Notes: a model not told the origin generated them from the sequence alone. Shown: positions 8,484-17,937, counted from the stretch's first letter. The stretch is DNA of 64,000 bases from Pseudobacteroides cellulosolvens ATCC 35603 = DSM 2933 (GCF_001262605.1 NZ_LGTC01000001.1:5094001-5158000), one strand, 5' to 3'. Translations and numbers: made by a program.

Positions 8484-10319
8484 CTAATGAAAAAATTCGT
8501 AAATTTTTAAGGCTATGGCATTGGTAATACCATCTACAGCTTCGAGGTCATCAATTCCTGCTTCCTTTATTTTACTTACTGATCCAAAATGCTTTATAAG
8601 TGCCTTCTTCCTTTTAGGCCCTATCCCAGGAACCTCATCCAATGCCGACTTTCTATATCTCATTTCTCTGAGCTTCCTATTGTAATCAACAGCAAATCTG
8701 TGTGCCTCATCCTGGATAGCTGTAACAAGCCTGAACGCATTAATATTCTTTTCAAAGCTTATTTCTCCCGCCTGAGACATCAATCCCCTGGTTCTGTGCT
8801 TATCATCCTTGACCATGCCATAGGCGGGTATACTCACACCCATGCTGTTCATAACCTCTTTTACTGCATTAATATGTCCAAGTCCTCCATCTATCAGAAT
8901 AAGTTCGGGCATTTTTGAAAATTTGTTAATGCCTTTTGAATTCTCTTCTTCCCTGGGTTTAAATCTTCTGTAGATGGTCTCCTGCATACTTCCATAATCA
9001 TTCTGGCCTTCTACCGATTTTATTTTAAACCTTCTATATTCTCTGTTTGCAGGAGAGCCGTTTTCAAATACAACCATTGAAGCAACTATTTCCGAAGTAC
9101 CTGTATTTGATATATCATAAGCCTCTATTCTATGAGGGAATTCTTTTAGTTCTAGAAGCTGAGCCAGTTCACTAAGGCCATCTTTAGACATTGTTTGGTC
9201 CCTTTGAATTTTATCCCTGAATTGGTTCAACGCAAATACAGCATTCTGGGAAACCATCTCAATCAATTTATGCTTATCGCCCTTTCTTGGAACCTTTATA
9301 TATACTTTTCCTGCTCTTTTATCTGTTAGCCATTTCTCAATAATGTTAAGCTCGTCAATATCCCCTTGCAAAAGAATTTCATGAGGAATAAACGATGTTG
9401 AACTATAAAACTGCTTTACAAATGAAGTTATAAGCTCTTTATCCTCTACTTCACCGACTCCTTCAAATATAAAGTGCTCCCTGCCTAAAAGCTTGCCTCC
9501 TCTTATAAAAAACACCTGAATACATGAATCAGTCTCATTTTTGGCATAGGCTATAACATCCTGATCCTCCATTGCAGTTGAAAGGACCTTCTGCTTCTCA
9601 GCAACATGCTTAAGTCCTCTGATTTTGTCCCTAAGGCTTGCAGCCTTCTCAAAGTTAAGGCTTTCCGCCAGCTCATTCATTTGATGCTCAAGCTTATCAA
9701 TTACTTCTTCATGCTTACCTGCAAGAAAGCTACATATATCTTTCATTAGATTCCTGTATTCCTCTTTATTGACATTGCCCTGACATGGACCAAGACATTG
9801 ATAAATATGGAAATTCAGGCAAGGCCTCTCTTTTCCCACATCTCTCGGAAACACCCTGTTACATGTCTTTATGGGAAAAAGCTTTTTCAAAAGATCTATA
9901 GTTTCCCTGACAGCAGTTACATTTGAATAAGGTCCGAAGTATTTGGCACCATCCTTCTCAAGTCTTCTTGTCATAAGGACCCTCGGGTATTCCTCGTTCA
10001 TAGTTACCTTTATATATGGATAGGTCTTATCATCCTTAAGAAGAATATTAAACTTGGGTTTATGCTTTTTTATAAGATTACATTCCAGTATAAGTGCCTC
10101 AAGCTCAGAATGGGTTACAATATATTCAAACTCTGCAATCCTTGCTACCATTGCTTTTACCTTGGGCGTCATATTTGCAGACGATTGAAAATACTGCCTT
10201 ACCCTGTTTTTAAGAACAACTGCCTTACCTATATATATAATCTGCCCATTCTCATCCTTCATAATATAAACGCCCGGTTTATCGGGCATTTTCTTTAACT
10301 CTTCCTGGATATTAAACAT
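8484..10319 (-). CDS. uvrC: Excinuclease ABC subunit C
   Basis: UvrC makes both incisions around bulky DNA lesions in nucleotide excision repair. The N-terminal GIY-YIG nuclease domain begins KPGVYIMKDENGQIIYIGKA. The middle UVR domain (LNFEKAASLRDKI) contacts UvrB. The RNase H-like C-terminal nuclease includes EAYDISNTG and LILIDGGLGH, and two helix-hairpin-helix motifs close the protein (EVPGIGPKRKKALIKHFGS). I prefer the ATG at 10319 (MFNIQEEL, 611 residues) because GGGAG lies five bases before it; an in-frame start at 10352 has no obvious ribosome site. It follows the EI-like gene by about 45 bases. Confidence 0.96.
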   Translation of the reverse strand: MFNIQEELKKMPDKPGVYIMKDENGQIIYIGKAVVLKNRVRQYFQSSANMTPKVKAMVARIAEFEYIVTHSELEALILECNLIKKHKPKFNILLKDDKTYPYIKVTMNEEYPRVLMTRRLEKDGAKYFGPYSNVTAVRETIDLLKKLFPIKTCNRVFPRDVGKERPCLNFHIYQCLGPCQGNVNKEEYRNLMKDICSFLAGKHEEVIDKLEHQMNELAESLNFEKAASLRDKIRGLKHVAEKQKVLSTAMEDQDVIAYAKNETDSCIQVFFIRGGKLLGREHFIFEGVGEVEDKELITSFVKQFYSSTSFIPHEILLQGDIDELNIIEKWLTDKRAGKVYIKVPRKGDKHKLIEMVSQNAVFALNQFRDKIQRDQTMSKDGLSELAQLLELKEFPHRIEAYDISNTGTSEIVASMVVFENGSPANREYRRFKIKSVEGQNDYGSMQETIYRRFKPREEENSKGINKFSKMPELILIDGGLGHINAVKEVMNSMGVSIPAYGMVKDDKHRTRGLMSQAGEISFEKNINAFRLVTAIQDEAHRFAVDYNRKLREMRYRKSALDEVPGIGPKRKKALIKHFGSVSKIKEAGIDDLEAVDGITNAIALKIYEFFH

Positions 10320-10366
10320 ATATTCTCCCAGACTATGAATGAATTTAGTCATTTCTTAGTCACTTT

Positions 10367-12100
10367 TCATATAGATGTCTTCAGCCACTCATTCAGCATC
10401 TCTGTAACTTCACGTTCATCAAGCTTTCTAAGAGCTTCGTCTAAAATCTCTCTGCTTTCATGGTAACTAATTTTCCTTATTAACTCCTTATGTGAAGTTA
10501 TTTTTGCCGGATGCATGCTTAATCCATCCACCCCCATACCAATAAGAAGTATTGCAGCCGGAATATCTGAAGCCATCTCTCCACAAACACTAACAGGTTT
10601 TCCTTTATCATGTGATTTCATACAGCAGTATTTAACTACTGTGAGAAAATCAGGATGCAGATAAAGTTTATGATTTTCTATTGAATGCTTACGGCTTGCT
10701 CCCTGCATTTCTTCAAGCAAGTCGTTGGTGCCTATACTGATAAAATCAACTTCTTCAAGTATGCTGTCTATATTTTCTATACCTTTTCTGTTTTCAATCA
10801 CTGCACCAATTTTAAGGTTTAGTTTGGCCCGGATTTTATCATCCATACAATTAACTACATTATTAATGATGCCTTTAACCTTAAAAATATCGCTAACGTC
10901 ATTTACCATAGGAAACATTATGCCAACCTGTCCAAATAGTGCAGAATGAACAATAGCACTGATCTGTGCAGTAAGCACATCCATCTGTGTGAATGAAAAC
11001 CTTATTCCCTTTAATCCTTCTTTATTTATAGACATTTTAGATGTAAACCCTGAAAATATCTTGTCTTCCCCTGCATCCCATGTCCTTATAAATACAGGTT
11101 CAGGCTTCATCTTTTTTACTATTTTTGAATACGCGGCATACTGCTGTTTTTCATCAGGAATATCCTTTGAATTGATGAACAATATTTCAGTCCTTACCAA
11201 CCCTATGCCATCTGCTAAATTGCTGACAGCAATATCACACTCATCAATATTGCTTATATTAGCCATAACAACTATCCGCTTCTTATCAATCGTCTCAGCA
11301 TGAGTATTTTTCTTTCTGAAAAACCCGCCAAGGTCAAATATCCTGCTTTTATATAAATCCTTATATCTGGAAATCTCCTTTTTGTCAGGATCTATAATAA
11401 GAGTTCCATTATTGCAATCCAGAATAGCTGTCTGTCCATTGGATTTCAATATAAAATCATAAGAGACCTTATTCATAAGAGGTATTCCGAGGCCTCTCAA
11501 TATAATGGCAGCATGGGAAAAATATGCTGCGCCCTCTTCAGAAATGACCCCTGTAACATTCTTTTTTCCAAAGGCAGCTGCCAGCCACGGAGTCAAACAC
11601 TTGATACCTATAATGCATTTACTGTCAATATCGTCCAAATTCTGTTTGACTGTTTTTCCGCCTATAATATTTCTAATAATCCTGCTTCCAATCTCTTTTA
11701 TATCAATAATACTTTGCTTGGCATAATCATTATCACTGATCTCAATAGCAGTTACATAACTGTTAATGCACATATCAACTGCATTCTCAGCAAAGATCTT
11801 TTTTACTATAATTAGATCCTTTATTTCACTGATAAAATATTTATCTTCAAGAATAGTCTTATAAGCCTCAAATATGAGACTGTTCTCCGCCTCCAACCTT
11901 TGCCGCAAGTCATTGCTAAGGTCGCATATCTCTAAAAGAGTCTTATCTATAGCTACTTCAAGCCTTAATATTTCCTCATCTATAAGGCTTTCTTTGATTT
12001 TACCCCTGTTAATTTCAATACTTGTCTGTTCAAATGCATATATTTTCCCAACACCTGCTCCGCTAGAAACAGGTGTTCCATTTAATATGAATTTTCCCAT
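10367..12100 (-). CDS. ptsI: Enzyme I-like PTS phosphotransferase, divergent
   Basis: Homologue of PTS enzyme I, which takes phosphate from PEP on a histidine and passes it to HPr. The 577 residues cover the full EI layout: N-terminal domain, phosphohistidine domain with SHAA (His196), and PEP-binding barrel with DGIGLVRTE, IRTWDAGEDK, ISIGTNDL and VCGEMASD (the catalytic Cys). It is divergent at usually strict places: the GGRTSH phosphohistidine motif reads GAAYFSH, MAR reads ILR, and the VETP motif reads AVIENRKG. It starts 2 bases after the HPr-like gene, so the two are co-translated. Because that HPr lacks its phosphorylatable histidine, this EI may have another phosphate acceptor or a purely regulatory role. 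No sugar permease is nearby. Confidence 0.85.
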   Translation of the reverse strand: MGKFILNGTPVSSGAGVGKIYAFEQTSIEINRGKIKESLIDEEILRLEVAIDKTLLEICDLSNDLRQRLEAENSLIFEAYKTILEDKYFISEIKDLIIVKKIFAENAVDMCINSYVTAIEISDNDYAKQSIIDIKEIGSRIIRNIIGGKTVKQNLDDIDSKCIIGIKCLTPWLAAAFGKKNVTGVISEEGAAYFSHAAIILRGLGIPLMNKVSYDFILKSNGQTAILDCNNGTLIIDPDKKEISRYKDLYKSRIFDLGGFFRKKNTHAETIDKKRIVVMANISNIDECDIAVSNLADGIGLVRTEILFINSKDIPDEKQQYAAYSKIVKKMKPEPVFIRTWDAGEDKIFSGFTSKMSINKEGLKGIRFSFTQMDVLTAQISAIVHSALFGQVGIMFPMVNDVSDIFKVKGIINNVVNCMDDKIRAKLNLKIGAVIENRKGIENIDSILEEVDFISIGTNDLLEEMQGASRKHSIENHKLYLHPDFLTVVKYCCMKSHDKGKPVSVCGEMASDIPAAILLIGMGVDGLSMHPAKITSHKELIRKISYHESREILDEALRKLDEREVTEMLNEWLKTSI

Positions 12101-12102
12101 TA

Positions 12103-12372
12103 TCAGGTCCCTTCGACCAAGCCAGCAGTTAAGTATTTCTCCAAATCGGATATAGCTGATTGCTCATCTTCTCCATCAGCTATAAGAATAATTTTTGTTC
12201 CACTGCCTATTCCCAAAGATAACATCCCTAATAAACTTTTTGCATTTGCCTTTCTTTCGCCTTTTTCAATCCATATCCCTGACTTAAAATTTGAAGCCTT
12301 TTGAATAAACATAGCCGCCTGCTTTGAGTCAAGGCCTGATTGATTCTTTATAGTAACTTCTTTAGATATCAT
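12103..12372 (-). CDS. HPr-like protein lacking His15 (Crh-like)
   Basis: An 89-residue HPr-fold protein that aligns without gaps to HPr over its length. The normal active-site motif GLHARPA is replaced by GLDSKQA, so position 15 is Asp and cannot serve as the phosphohistidine. The regulatory serine is kept exactly at position 46 (AKSLLGMLSLGI), the site used by HPr kinase for carbon catabolite control. Bacillus Crh shows the same pattern with Gln15, so a role as a CcpA co-regulator is a reasonable inference. It is followed directly by an EI-like gene, which Crh genes usually are not. SD AGGAGG precedes the ATG. Confidence 0.85.
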   Translation of the reverse strand: MISKEVTIKNQSGLDSKQAAMFIQKASNFKSGIWIEKGERKANAKSLLGMLSLGIGSGTKIILIADGEDEQSAISDLEKYLTAGLVEGT

Positions 12373-12500
12373 ATAGATATGACCTCCTAAAAATTCTTAA
12401 GTATTTTTTGCTGGCATTTTTATCCATTCATTACATATCTAACCTTGCAAATTACACATAACCTTACGTATATCAATCTTTACACTATTAGTCATTATTA

Positions 12501-12509
12501 ATTATAGCA
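12501..12509 (-). promoter_or_regulatory. Extended -10 promoter for the HPr-like/EI operon
   Basis: The minus strand carries TGCTATAAT, a perfect -10 hexamer with the TGn extension, about 130 bases before the HPr start. No good -35 hexamer is seen 16-18 bases upstream, as is common for extended -10 promoters. Confidence 0.5.
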
Positions 12510-12570
12510 GAAATTTTAAAAATTCATATAATTAATTATAAAATTAAATTATTTGATAAAACACATTAAA

Positions 12571-12612
12571 ACAGGAAAGCTATAGCAATATTATAAGCTA
12601 ATACTTTCCTGT
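12571..12612 (-). terminator. Terminator after the sigma/anti-sigma pair
   Basis: ACAGGAAAG at one end pairs with CTTTCCTGT at the other, with an inner ATTAGC/GCTAt extension; on the minus strand the stem is followed by TTTTAATG. It lies about 40 bases past the anti-sigma stop and is the main structure in the 12373-12648 gap. Confidence 0.7.
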
Positions 12613-12648
12613 ATATATCCTAAAACAAGATAATTCATTTTTGATTCC

Positions 12649-13212
12649 TTAATTTGGCTCAGTAGGTTGTGGAGCTTTTTTTACATTTGCTCTTTCAACA
12701 ATACTTTTTTGAATAACAAGATAAAATATCAAGCAGATTGCAAATAGATAATAGCTTGCATAACTGCTTATGTTAGCCTTTATATAAAGATAAACATTTA
12801 TCACCATGTTGTATGCAAAGAAAGCTACTCCCCAGAAAGCATCTTCTACACCACCGCTTTTAACAGGTGAACCCGGGAAGGCTCCATTTTTAAGAAACAT
12901 AAGAACAATCATGGAAATTATCCCCATCACAACAAATGTAGCCCCATATACAATCATAAGATTTCTGTCTACTTTCTTTCTCTTAAGATCATCATACTCT
13001 TTAACCCTTTTCATCACGGAGGCTTCAAATCCTTCAGGGGGCTCTACAGTAATATCCTCCTCATAGCAGTTAAAGATCTCATTGAGACTGTTAAATTCAG
13101 CTCTGCATCCAGCACAGGAGTTTATGTGCTGTTTAAGGCATTCATCATCTTTGCTGCTTATGTTTCCATCGAAAAATTTCATTATCAGATCACTGAACTT
13201 TTCACAACTCAT
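12649..13212 (-). CDS. Anti-sigma factor with zinc-finger (ZAS/zf-HC2) domain
   Basis: A 187-residue membrane-bound anti-sigma factor. The N-terminus has the ZAS zinc motif: C3, then H-x3-C-x2-C in KQHINSCAGC (about 28-35). A charged linker (VMKRVKEYDDLKRKK) leads to a hydrophobic segment near residues 85-108, then two further hydrophobic segments towards the C-terminus. Its start overlaps the sigma gene stop by four bases (ATGA), which indicates translational coupling. By family knowledge it should hold the partner ECF sigma factor inactive until a signal arrives; the signal cannot be read from the sequence. Confidence 0.85.
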   Translation of the reverse strand: MSCEKFSDLIMKFFDGNISSKDDECLKQHINSCAGCRAEFNSLNEIFNCYEEDITVEPPEGFEASVMKRVKEYDDLKRKKVDRNLMIVYGATFVVMGIISMIVLMFLKNGAFPGSPVKSGGVEDAFWGVAFFAYNMVINVYLYIKANISSYASYYLFAICLIFYLVIQKSIVERANVKKAPQPTEPN

Positions 13213-13772
13213 AGAGCTCCCTCCTTTCCTTCAGGTACCAATTTACCTTTCAGCATTAATCTGGCTCGATATAATCTGTTTTTTATTATAGTAATGGGTT
13301 CATTCATAATATTTGTCATCTCTTCGTATGATAAACCATTTTGATGAAAAAGTATAATGGGTATTCTGTACTTTTCAGGAAGTTCCGAAATCGCTTCCCT
13401 TATTTTCTCTACTTTTTCCTTCCTTATATAAAACTCCTCAGGAGTATCTTTTTTGTCAGAAACATCTATAGCATCGTCAATAGGTAGTGCATCAACTTTC
13501 TTTTTTCGTACAACATCCAGGCAGTGGTTTGTGGCTATCTTTACTATCCATGTGGAAAATTTATATTCAGGATTATATGCCTTTAGGTTCTTATAAACCT
13601 TTAAAAATACTTCCTGTGAAATATCATTTACTTCCTGTTCATTGTTTATAACATTATACACAACTTTAAACACAAGTCTCTTGTATCTGCTCACAAGCTC
13701 AGAGAATGCATCCTGATCCCCTTTAATACACTTATTGACCAGTTCAATATCACTAATTTCGGGGTCCACCAA
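13209..13772 (-). CDS. ECF-type RNA polymerase sigma factor
   Basis: A 187-residue group 4 sigma-70 factor. Region 2 is clear (DAFSELVSRYKRLVFKVVYNVI with QEVFLKVYKNL and FSTWIVKIATNHCLDVVRKKK), and region 4 has ELPEKYRIPIILFHQNGLSY followed by a helix-turn-helix ending IIKNRLYRARLMLK. No region 1 or 3 is present. The likely start is a TTG six bases after GGAGG, with GTG at the next codon as an alternative. A perfect TATAAT lies on the same strand about 50 bases upstream without a good -35. It is coupled to the anti-sigma gene; the regulon is unknown. Confidence 0.88.
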   Translation of the reverse strand: MVDPEISDIELVNKCIKGDQDAFSELVSRYKRLVFKVVYNVINNEQEVNDISQEVFLKVYKNLKAYNPEYKFSTWIVKIATNHCLDVVRKKKVDALPIDDAIDVSDKKDTPEEFYIRKEKVEKIREAISELPEKYRIPIILFHQNGLSYEEMTNIMNEPITIIKNRLYRARLMLKGKLVPEGKEGAL

Positions 13773-13867
13773 ACCACACCTCCTTTCAATTTGTCAATAC
13801 TTTATATACCTATTATACGACAATTTCTCACCAATGTCTGATTTTTTTGATATAATTTAATTATAAT

Positions 13868-13917
13868 CAAAAAATAACTTCTGCTATAAATTCCACTCAT
13901 AAGCGGAAGTAATTTTT
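13868..13917. repeat. Palindromic repeat family, shortened copy A
   Basis: The left arm AAATAACTTCtGCT and right arm AGCgGAAGTaATTTTT match the outer arms of the ~100-bp repeat family, but the inner GTTGAC/GTCAAC palindrome is missing. It lies about 85 bases upstream of the DUF192 gene, whose other flank carries copy B. Confidence 0.65.
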
Positions 13918-14002
13918 CATTCATACCTTAATTAATTTGTGTACAATAATTAGTATACAGCAATAATAATTTATCAATCATAGTGAAAGCGAGGATATAT
14001 AT

Positions 14003-14344
14003 ATGAAACTTATAAATATAAGTAAGGGTACAATACTCGCAGAAAATCTCGCAGTAGCTGATAATTTTAAAAGCAGGTTTATTGGACTTATGAGCAGAAG
14101 CCAGTTATCCCCAGGAGATGGGCTGCTTCTTACAAAATGCAACTCAATCCATATGTGTTTTATGAAATTTGCGTTGGATATAGTGTTTATTGACGAATCA
14201 AATAAGGTAGTCCACTTAATAAAAGGTATACCACCATGGAAAGTGTCTGGAATTGTGAAAAGTGCGAAAAATACCGTTGAATTGCCTGTTGGTACCGTAG
14301 AGTTATCCAATACAGAAATTGGAGATTTACTGGATTATTATTAG
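14003..14344 (+). CDS. DUF192 family protein
   Basis: A 113-residue protein of the DUF192 family, whose function is not established. The conserved core is present: a start region with FKSRFIGLMSR, the DGLLL and IHMCFMKFALDIVFID stretch, and the GIPPWK motif. Most family members are secreted or follow a signal peptide; none is visible here, so this copy is probably cytoplasmic. It is the only plus-strand gene in the first 46 kb. It converges on tuf across a shared terminator and is flanked on both sides by partial copies of the palindromic repeat. ATG follows GAGG. Confidence 0.85.
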   Translation: MKLINISKGTILAENLAVADNFKSRFIGLMSRSQLSPGDGLLLTKCNSIHMCFMKFALDIVFIDESNKVVHLIKGIPPWKVSGIVKSAKNTVELPVGTVELSNTEIGDLLDYY

Positions 14345-14358
14345 TTTATTCTTTAAAA

Positions 14359-14411
14359 GTGTATTGACTTAACTTGTCAACACCTGCGTAGAAAGCAGAA
14401 ATATTTTTAAT
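14359..14411. repeat. Palindromic repeat family, partial copy B
   Basis: It contains the inner palindrome (GTaTTGAC-TTAACTT-GTCAACAC) and the right arm region (CGTAGAAAGCaGAAATATTTTT) but no left AACTTCCG arm. Together with copy A it brackets the DUF192 gene. Copies A and B hold largely complementary parts of the full unit. Confidence 0.65.
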
Positions 14412-14423
14412 ATAGACATGAAT

Positions 14424-14449
14424 AAAGCCGGGAAATTCATCCCGGCTTT
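14424..14449. terminator. Bidirectional terminator between DUF192 and tuf
   Basis: The perfect stem AAAGCCGGG/CCCGGCTTT with an 8-base loop has T-rich sequence on the plus-strand side (TTTATTTTTAT) and TTTATT on the minus side. It ends the str operon from the right and the DUF192 transcript from the left. Confidence 0.9.
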
Positions 14450-14463
14450 TATTTTTATAGAAA

Positions 14464-15666
14464 TTATTCTATAATCTTTGAAACTGTACCAGATCCTACT
14501 GTTCTACCACCTTCACGGATAGCGAATCTTAAGCCTTCTTCCATAGCTATAGGAGCGATGAGCTTAATTGTCATTGTGATGTGGTCACCAGGCATACACA
14601 TTTCTGTTCCTGCTGGTAATTCAGCAACACCAGTAACGTCAGTAGTTCTGAAGTAGAACTGTGGTCTGTAACCGTTGAAGAAAGGAGTATGTCTTCCACC
14701 TTCTTCTTTTGTTAAAACGTAAACCTGTGATTCGAAATGAGTATGAGGTTTAACTGAACCTGGTTTAGCCAATACCTGACCTCTTTCGATTTCATTTCTC
14801 TGGATACCTCTTAAGAGAGCTCCGATGTTGTCACCAGCAACAGCTTGGTCAAGAAGCTTTCTGAACATTTCAACACCAGTTACGACAACCTTTTTGGATT
14901 CTTCAGCCAAACCGATAAGTTCAACTTCGTCACCAACCTTCAATATACCTCTTTCAACCCTACCAGTAGCAACTGTTCCACGACCTGTGATTGAGAAAAC
15001 ATCTTCTACAGGCATAAGGAAAGGCTTGTCAGTAGGTCTTTCAGGTGTAGGTATGAAGCTATCAACTTCAGCCATTAATTTCATTATTGGCTGGTATTCA
15101 GGTGCATTAACATCATTTGCAGTTGATTCAAGAGCAACTAATGCTGAACCTCTAACAATCGGAATATCATCACCTGGGAATTCATATGATGATAAGAGTT
15201 CTCTTAATTCCATTTCAACTAATTCGATAAGTTCTTCGTCATCAACCATATCACACTTGTTCAAGAAAACAACTATGTATGGTACACCAACCTGACGTGA
15301 GAGAAGAATGTGTTCTCTAGTCTGTGGCATAGGACCATCAGCAGCTGAAACAACGAGTATAGCACCGTCCATCTGAGCAGCACCAGTGATCATGTTTTTA
15401 ACATAGTCAGCATGGCCTGGGCAGTCAACGTGAGCATAGTGTCTGTTATCAGTTTCATACTCAACGTGAGCAGTTGAAATTGTGATACCTCTTTCTCTTT
15501 CTTCTGGAGCTTTATCGATCTGATCGTAAGCTGTGTAGCTAGCTTTTCCCAAGAATCCTAATACCTTAGTTATTGCAGCTGTTAATGATGTCTTACCATG
15601 GTCAACGTGACCTATTGTTCCAATGTTAACATGGGGTTTCGTTCTTTCGTATTTAGCCTTTGCCAT
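14464..15666 (-). CDS. tuf: Elongation factor Tu
   Basis: GTPase that delivers aminoacyl-tRNA to the ribosome. The 400 residues include the G1 loop GHVDHGKTSL, the DCPGHADYVKNM switch II region, NKCDMVDD (G4), and the C-terminal domain ending VGSGTVSKIIE. It is the last gene of the str operon, about 90 bases after fusA, with AGGAGG before its ATG and a strong terminator behind it. No second tuf copy is seen in the window. Confidence 0.99.
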   Translation of the reverse strand: MAKAKYERTKPHVNIGTIGHVDHGKTSLTAAITKVLGFLGKASYTAYDQIDKAPEERERGITISTAHVEYETDNRHYAHVDCPGHADYVKNMITGAAQMDGAILVVSAADGPMPQTREHILLSRQVGVPYIVVFLNKCDMVDDEELIELVEMELRELLSSYEFPGDDIPIVRGSALVALESTANDVNAPEYQPIMKLMAEVDSFIPTPERPTDKPFLMPVEDVFSITGRGTVATGRVERGILKVGDEVELIGLAEESKKVVVTGVEMFRKLLDQAVAGDNIGALLRGIQRNEIERGQVLAKPGSVKPHTHFESQVYVLTKEEGGRHTPFFNGYRPQFYFRTTDVTGVAELPAGTEMCMPGDHITMTIKLIAPIAMEEGLRFAIREGGRTVGSGTVSKIIE

Positions 15667-15759
15667 TGTAAAATCCTCCTTTAATTAATAAATTGCTTTA
15701 ATTATTGGTATATCAACAGGGACTATTGTCCCTGAAGAAAATCATTTTTTCAGGAGCAA

Positions 15760-17850
15760 TTATTCATTGCTGCTGTTTGCATTTCTAGTTTTTGAAATGC
15801 CTTCCTGTATATTCTTAGGAACTTCTTCATAGTGGTCGAACTGCATGGAGTAAACTCCTCTACCCTGTGTTCTTGAACGCAAAGTAGTTGCATAGCCGAA
15901 CATTTCTGAAAGGGGAACAAATGATTTAACAACCTGTGCTCCACCTCTTGCTTCCATTCCTTCAATTCTTCCTCTTCTTGAGTTCAAGTCACCTATAACA
16001 TCTCCCATGTACTCCTCAGGAACTGTTACGTCAACTCTCATCATTGGCTCGAGAAGCACTGGATTTGCCTTCTTACAACCATCTTTGAAGGCCATTGATC
16101 CTGCAATCTTAAACGCCATTTCAGAAGAGTCAACTTCGTGGTATGAACCGTCAATAAGAGTAACTTTAACGTCAAGAACTTGATATCCTGCAAGAACACC
16201 GTGGTTCATTGCTTCCTGAATACCTGCATCAATAGCTGGGATATATTCCTTTGGAATAGCTCCACCGACTATCTTATTAACAAATAAATATCCAGTACCT
16301 GGCTCCTGTGGTTCAAGTTCGATCCAGCAGTGACCGTATTGTCCTTTACCACCGGACTGACGAACAAATTTACCTTCAACCTTAACAGCTTTGCGGATTG
16401 TTTCCTTATATGCAACCTGTGGTTTACCAACGTTTGCCTCAACCTTAAATTCTCTCATCATACGGTCAACAATGATTTCAAGATGGAGTTCTCCCATACC
16501 TGCAATAATTGTTTGACCTGTTTCGGCATCTGTAAATGTCTTGAATGTTGGGTCTTCTTCTGCAAGCTTGGATAATGCAATACCCATTTTTTCCTGTCCA
16601 GCCTTTGTTTTAGGCTCGATAGCAACATGGATAACAGGCTCTGGGAATTCCATCGATTCAAGAATAATTGGAGCATCGTCAGAACAAAGGGTATCACCTG
16701 TAGTGGTATCCTTTAATCCGATAGCTGCTGCTATGTCACCAGAATAAACAGTATCTATTTCTTCCCTGTGATTAGCATGCATCTGAAGTATTCTTCCTAT
16801 ACGCTCTCTTTTATTTTTTGTTGAATTTAACACATATGAACCGGATCCCAATTTACCTGAGTAAACTCTGAAGAAGCAAAGCTTACCAACAAATGGGTCT
16901 GTCATTATTTTAAATGCCAATGCAGAGAAAGGACCTTCATCATTTGCAGGTCTTTCCATTTCCTGATCTCCATCAACTGATAGACCTTTTATAGCAGGAA
17001 TATCTAATGGTGAAGGCATATAATCGATAACTGCATCCAAAAGCTGCTGAACACCCTTATTCTTATATGAAGATCCGCAAAGTACAGGAACTATTTTATT
17101 AGCAATAGTTGCCTTTCTTATACAGTCCTTAACTTCTTCCAAAGTAATCTCTTCACCTTCAAGATACTTCATCATAACATCTTCATCAAGATCTGCTACG
17201 TTTTCCATTAACATAGCATGATACTCTTCAGCAAGATCTTTCATATCTTCAGGTATTTCAACTTCATCAATAACTTTTCCCAAATCATCCTTGAAAATAT
17301 ATGCTTTCATTAAAACAAGATCAACTACTCCCTGGAAGTTATCTTCTTTTCCGATAGGAAGCTGAAGAGGCACTGCATTAGAGCCCAATCTTTCCTTCAT
17401 CATCTTTATACAATTAAAGAAGTCTGCTCCCATTATATCCATCTTATTAACGTAAGCCATACGGGGAACTCTGTATTTGTCAGCCTGTCTCCAAACTGTT
17501 TCTGATTGTGGCTCAACGCCGCCTTTAGCACAGAACAATGTAACTGATCCGTCAAGAACACGCAATGATCTTTCAACTTCAACTGTAAAGTCAACGTGTC
17601 CCGGTGTATCAATAATATTTATCCTGTTGCCTTTCCATTGAGCTGTTGTAGCAGCAGAAGTAATTGTTATACCTCTTTCCTGCTCCTGCTCCATCCAGTC
17701 CATTGTTGCAGCACCTTCGTGAACTTCACCGATTTTATGAGTTCTACCAGTATAGAATAGAATTCTTTCAGTCGTTGTAGTCTTTCCAGCATCTATATGA
17801 GCCATTATACCAATGTTTCTAGTATTTTCTAGACTAAATTGCCTGGGCAT
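15760..17850 (-). CDS. fusA: Elongation factor G
   Basis: Ribosomal translocase GTPase of 696 residues. G1 is AHIDAGKTTTTERI near residues 17-30, followed by DTPGHVDFTVEVERSLRVLD and NKMDIMGADF; domains II-V are complete through the C-terminal SRTQGRGVYSMQFDHYEEVP. It lies between rpsG and tuf in the standard str order. SD AAGGAAGG precedes the ATG. A normal housekeeping EF-G; nothing points to a tetracycline-protection or EF-G2 paralogue. Confidence 0.99.
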   Translation of the reverse strand: MPRQFSLENTRNIGIMAHIDAGKTTTTERILFYTGRTHKIGEVHEGAATMDWMEQEQERGITITSAATTAQWKGNRINIIDTPGHVDFTVEVERSLRVLDGSVTLFCAKGGVEPQSETVWRQADKYRVPRMAYVNKMDIMGADFFNCIKMMKERLGSNAVPLQLPIGKEDNFQGVVDLVLMKAYIFKDDLGKVIDEVEIPEDMKDLAEEYHAMLMENVADLDEDVMMKYLEGEEITLEEVKDCIRKATIANKIVPVLCGSSYKNKGVQQLLDAVIDYMPSPLDIPAIKGLSVDGDQEMERPANDEGPFSALAFKIMTDPFVGKLCFFRVYSGKLGSGSYVLNSTKNKRERIGRILQMHANHREEIDTVYSGDIAAAIGLKDTTTGDTLCSDDAPIILESMEFPEPVIHVAIEPKTKAGQEKMGIALSKLAEEDPTFKTFTDAETGQTIIAGMGELHLEIIVDRMMREFKVEANVGKPQVAYKETIRKAVKVEGKFVRQSGGKGQYGHCWIELEPQEPGTGYLFVNKIVGGAIPKEYIPAIDAGIQEAMNHGVLAGYQVLDVKVTLIDGSYHEVDSSEMAFKIAGSMAFKDGCKKANPVLLEPMMRVDVTVPEEYMGDVIGDLNSRRGRIEGMEARGGAQVVKSFVPLSEMFGYATTLRSRTQGRGVYSMQFDHYEEVPKNIQEGISKTRNANSSNE

Positions 17851-17937
17851 CTTAACCTTCCTTTCAAATATCCATAGGGCCCAAATTTAGAATTTATCGA
17901 AAAAAATTTTGGACATTGAATACATTTTGAATTTCTC

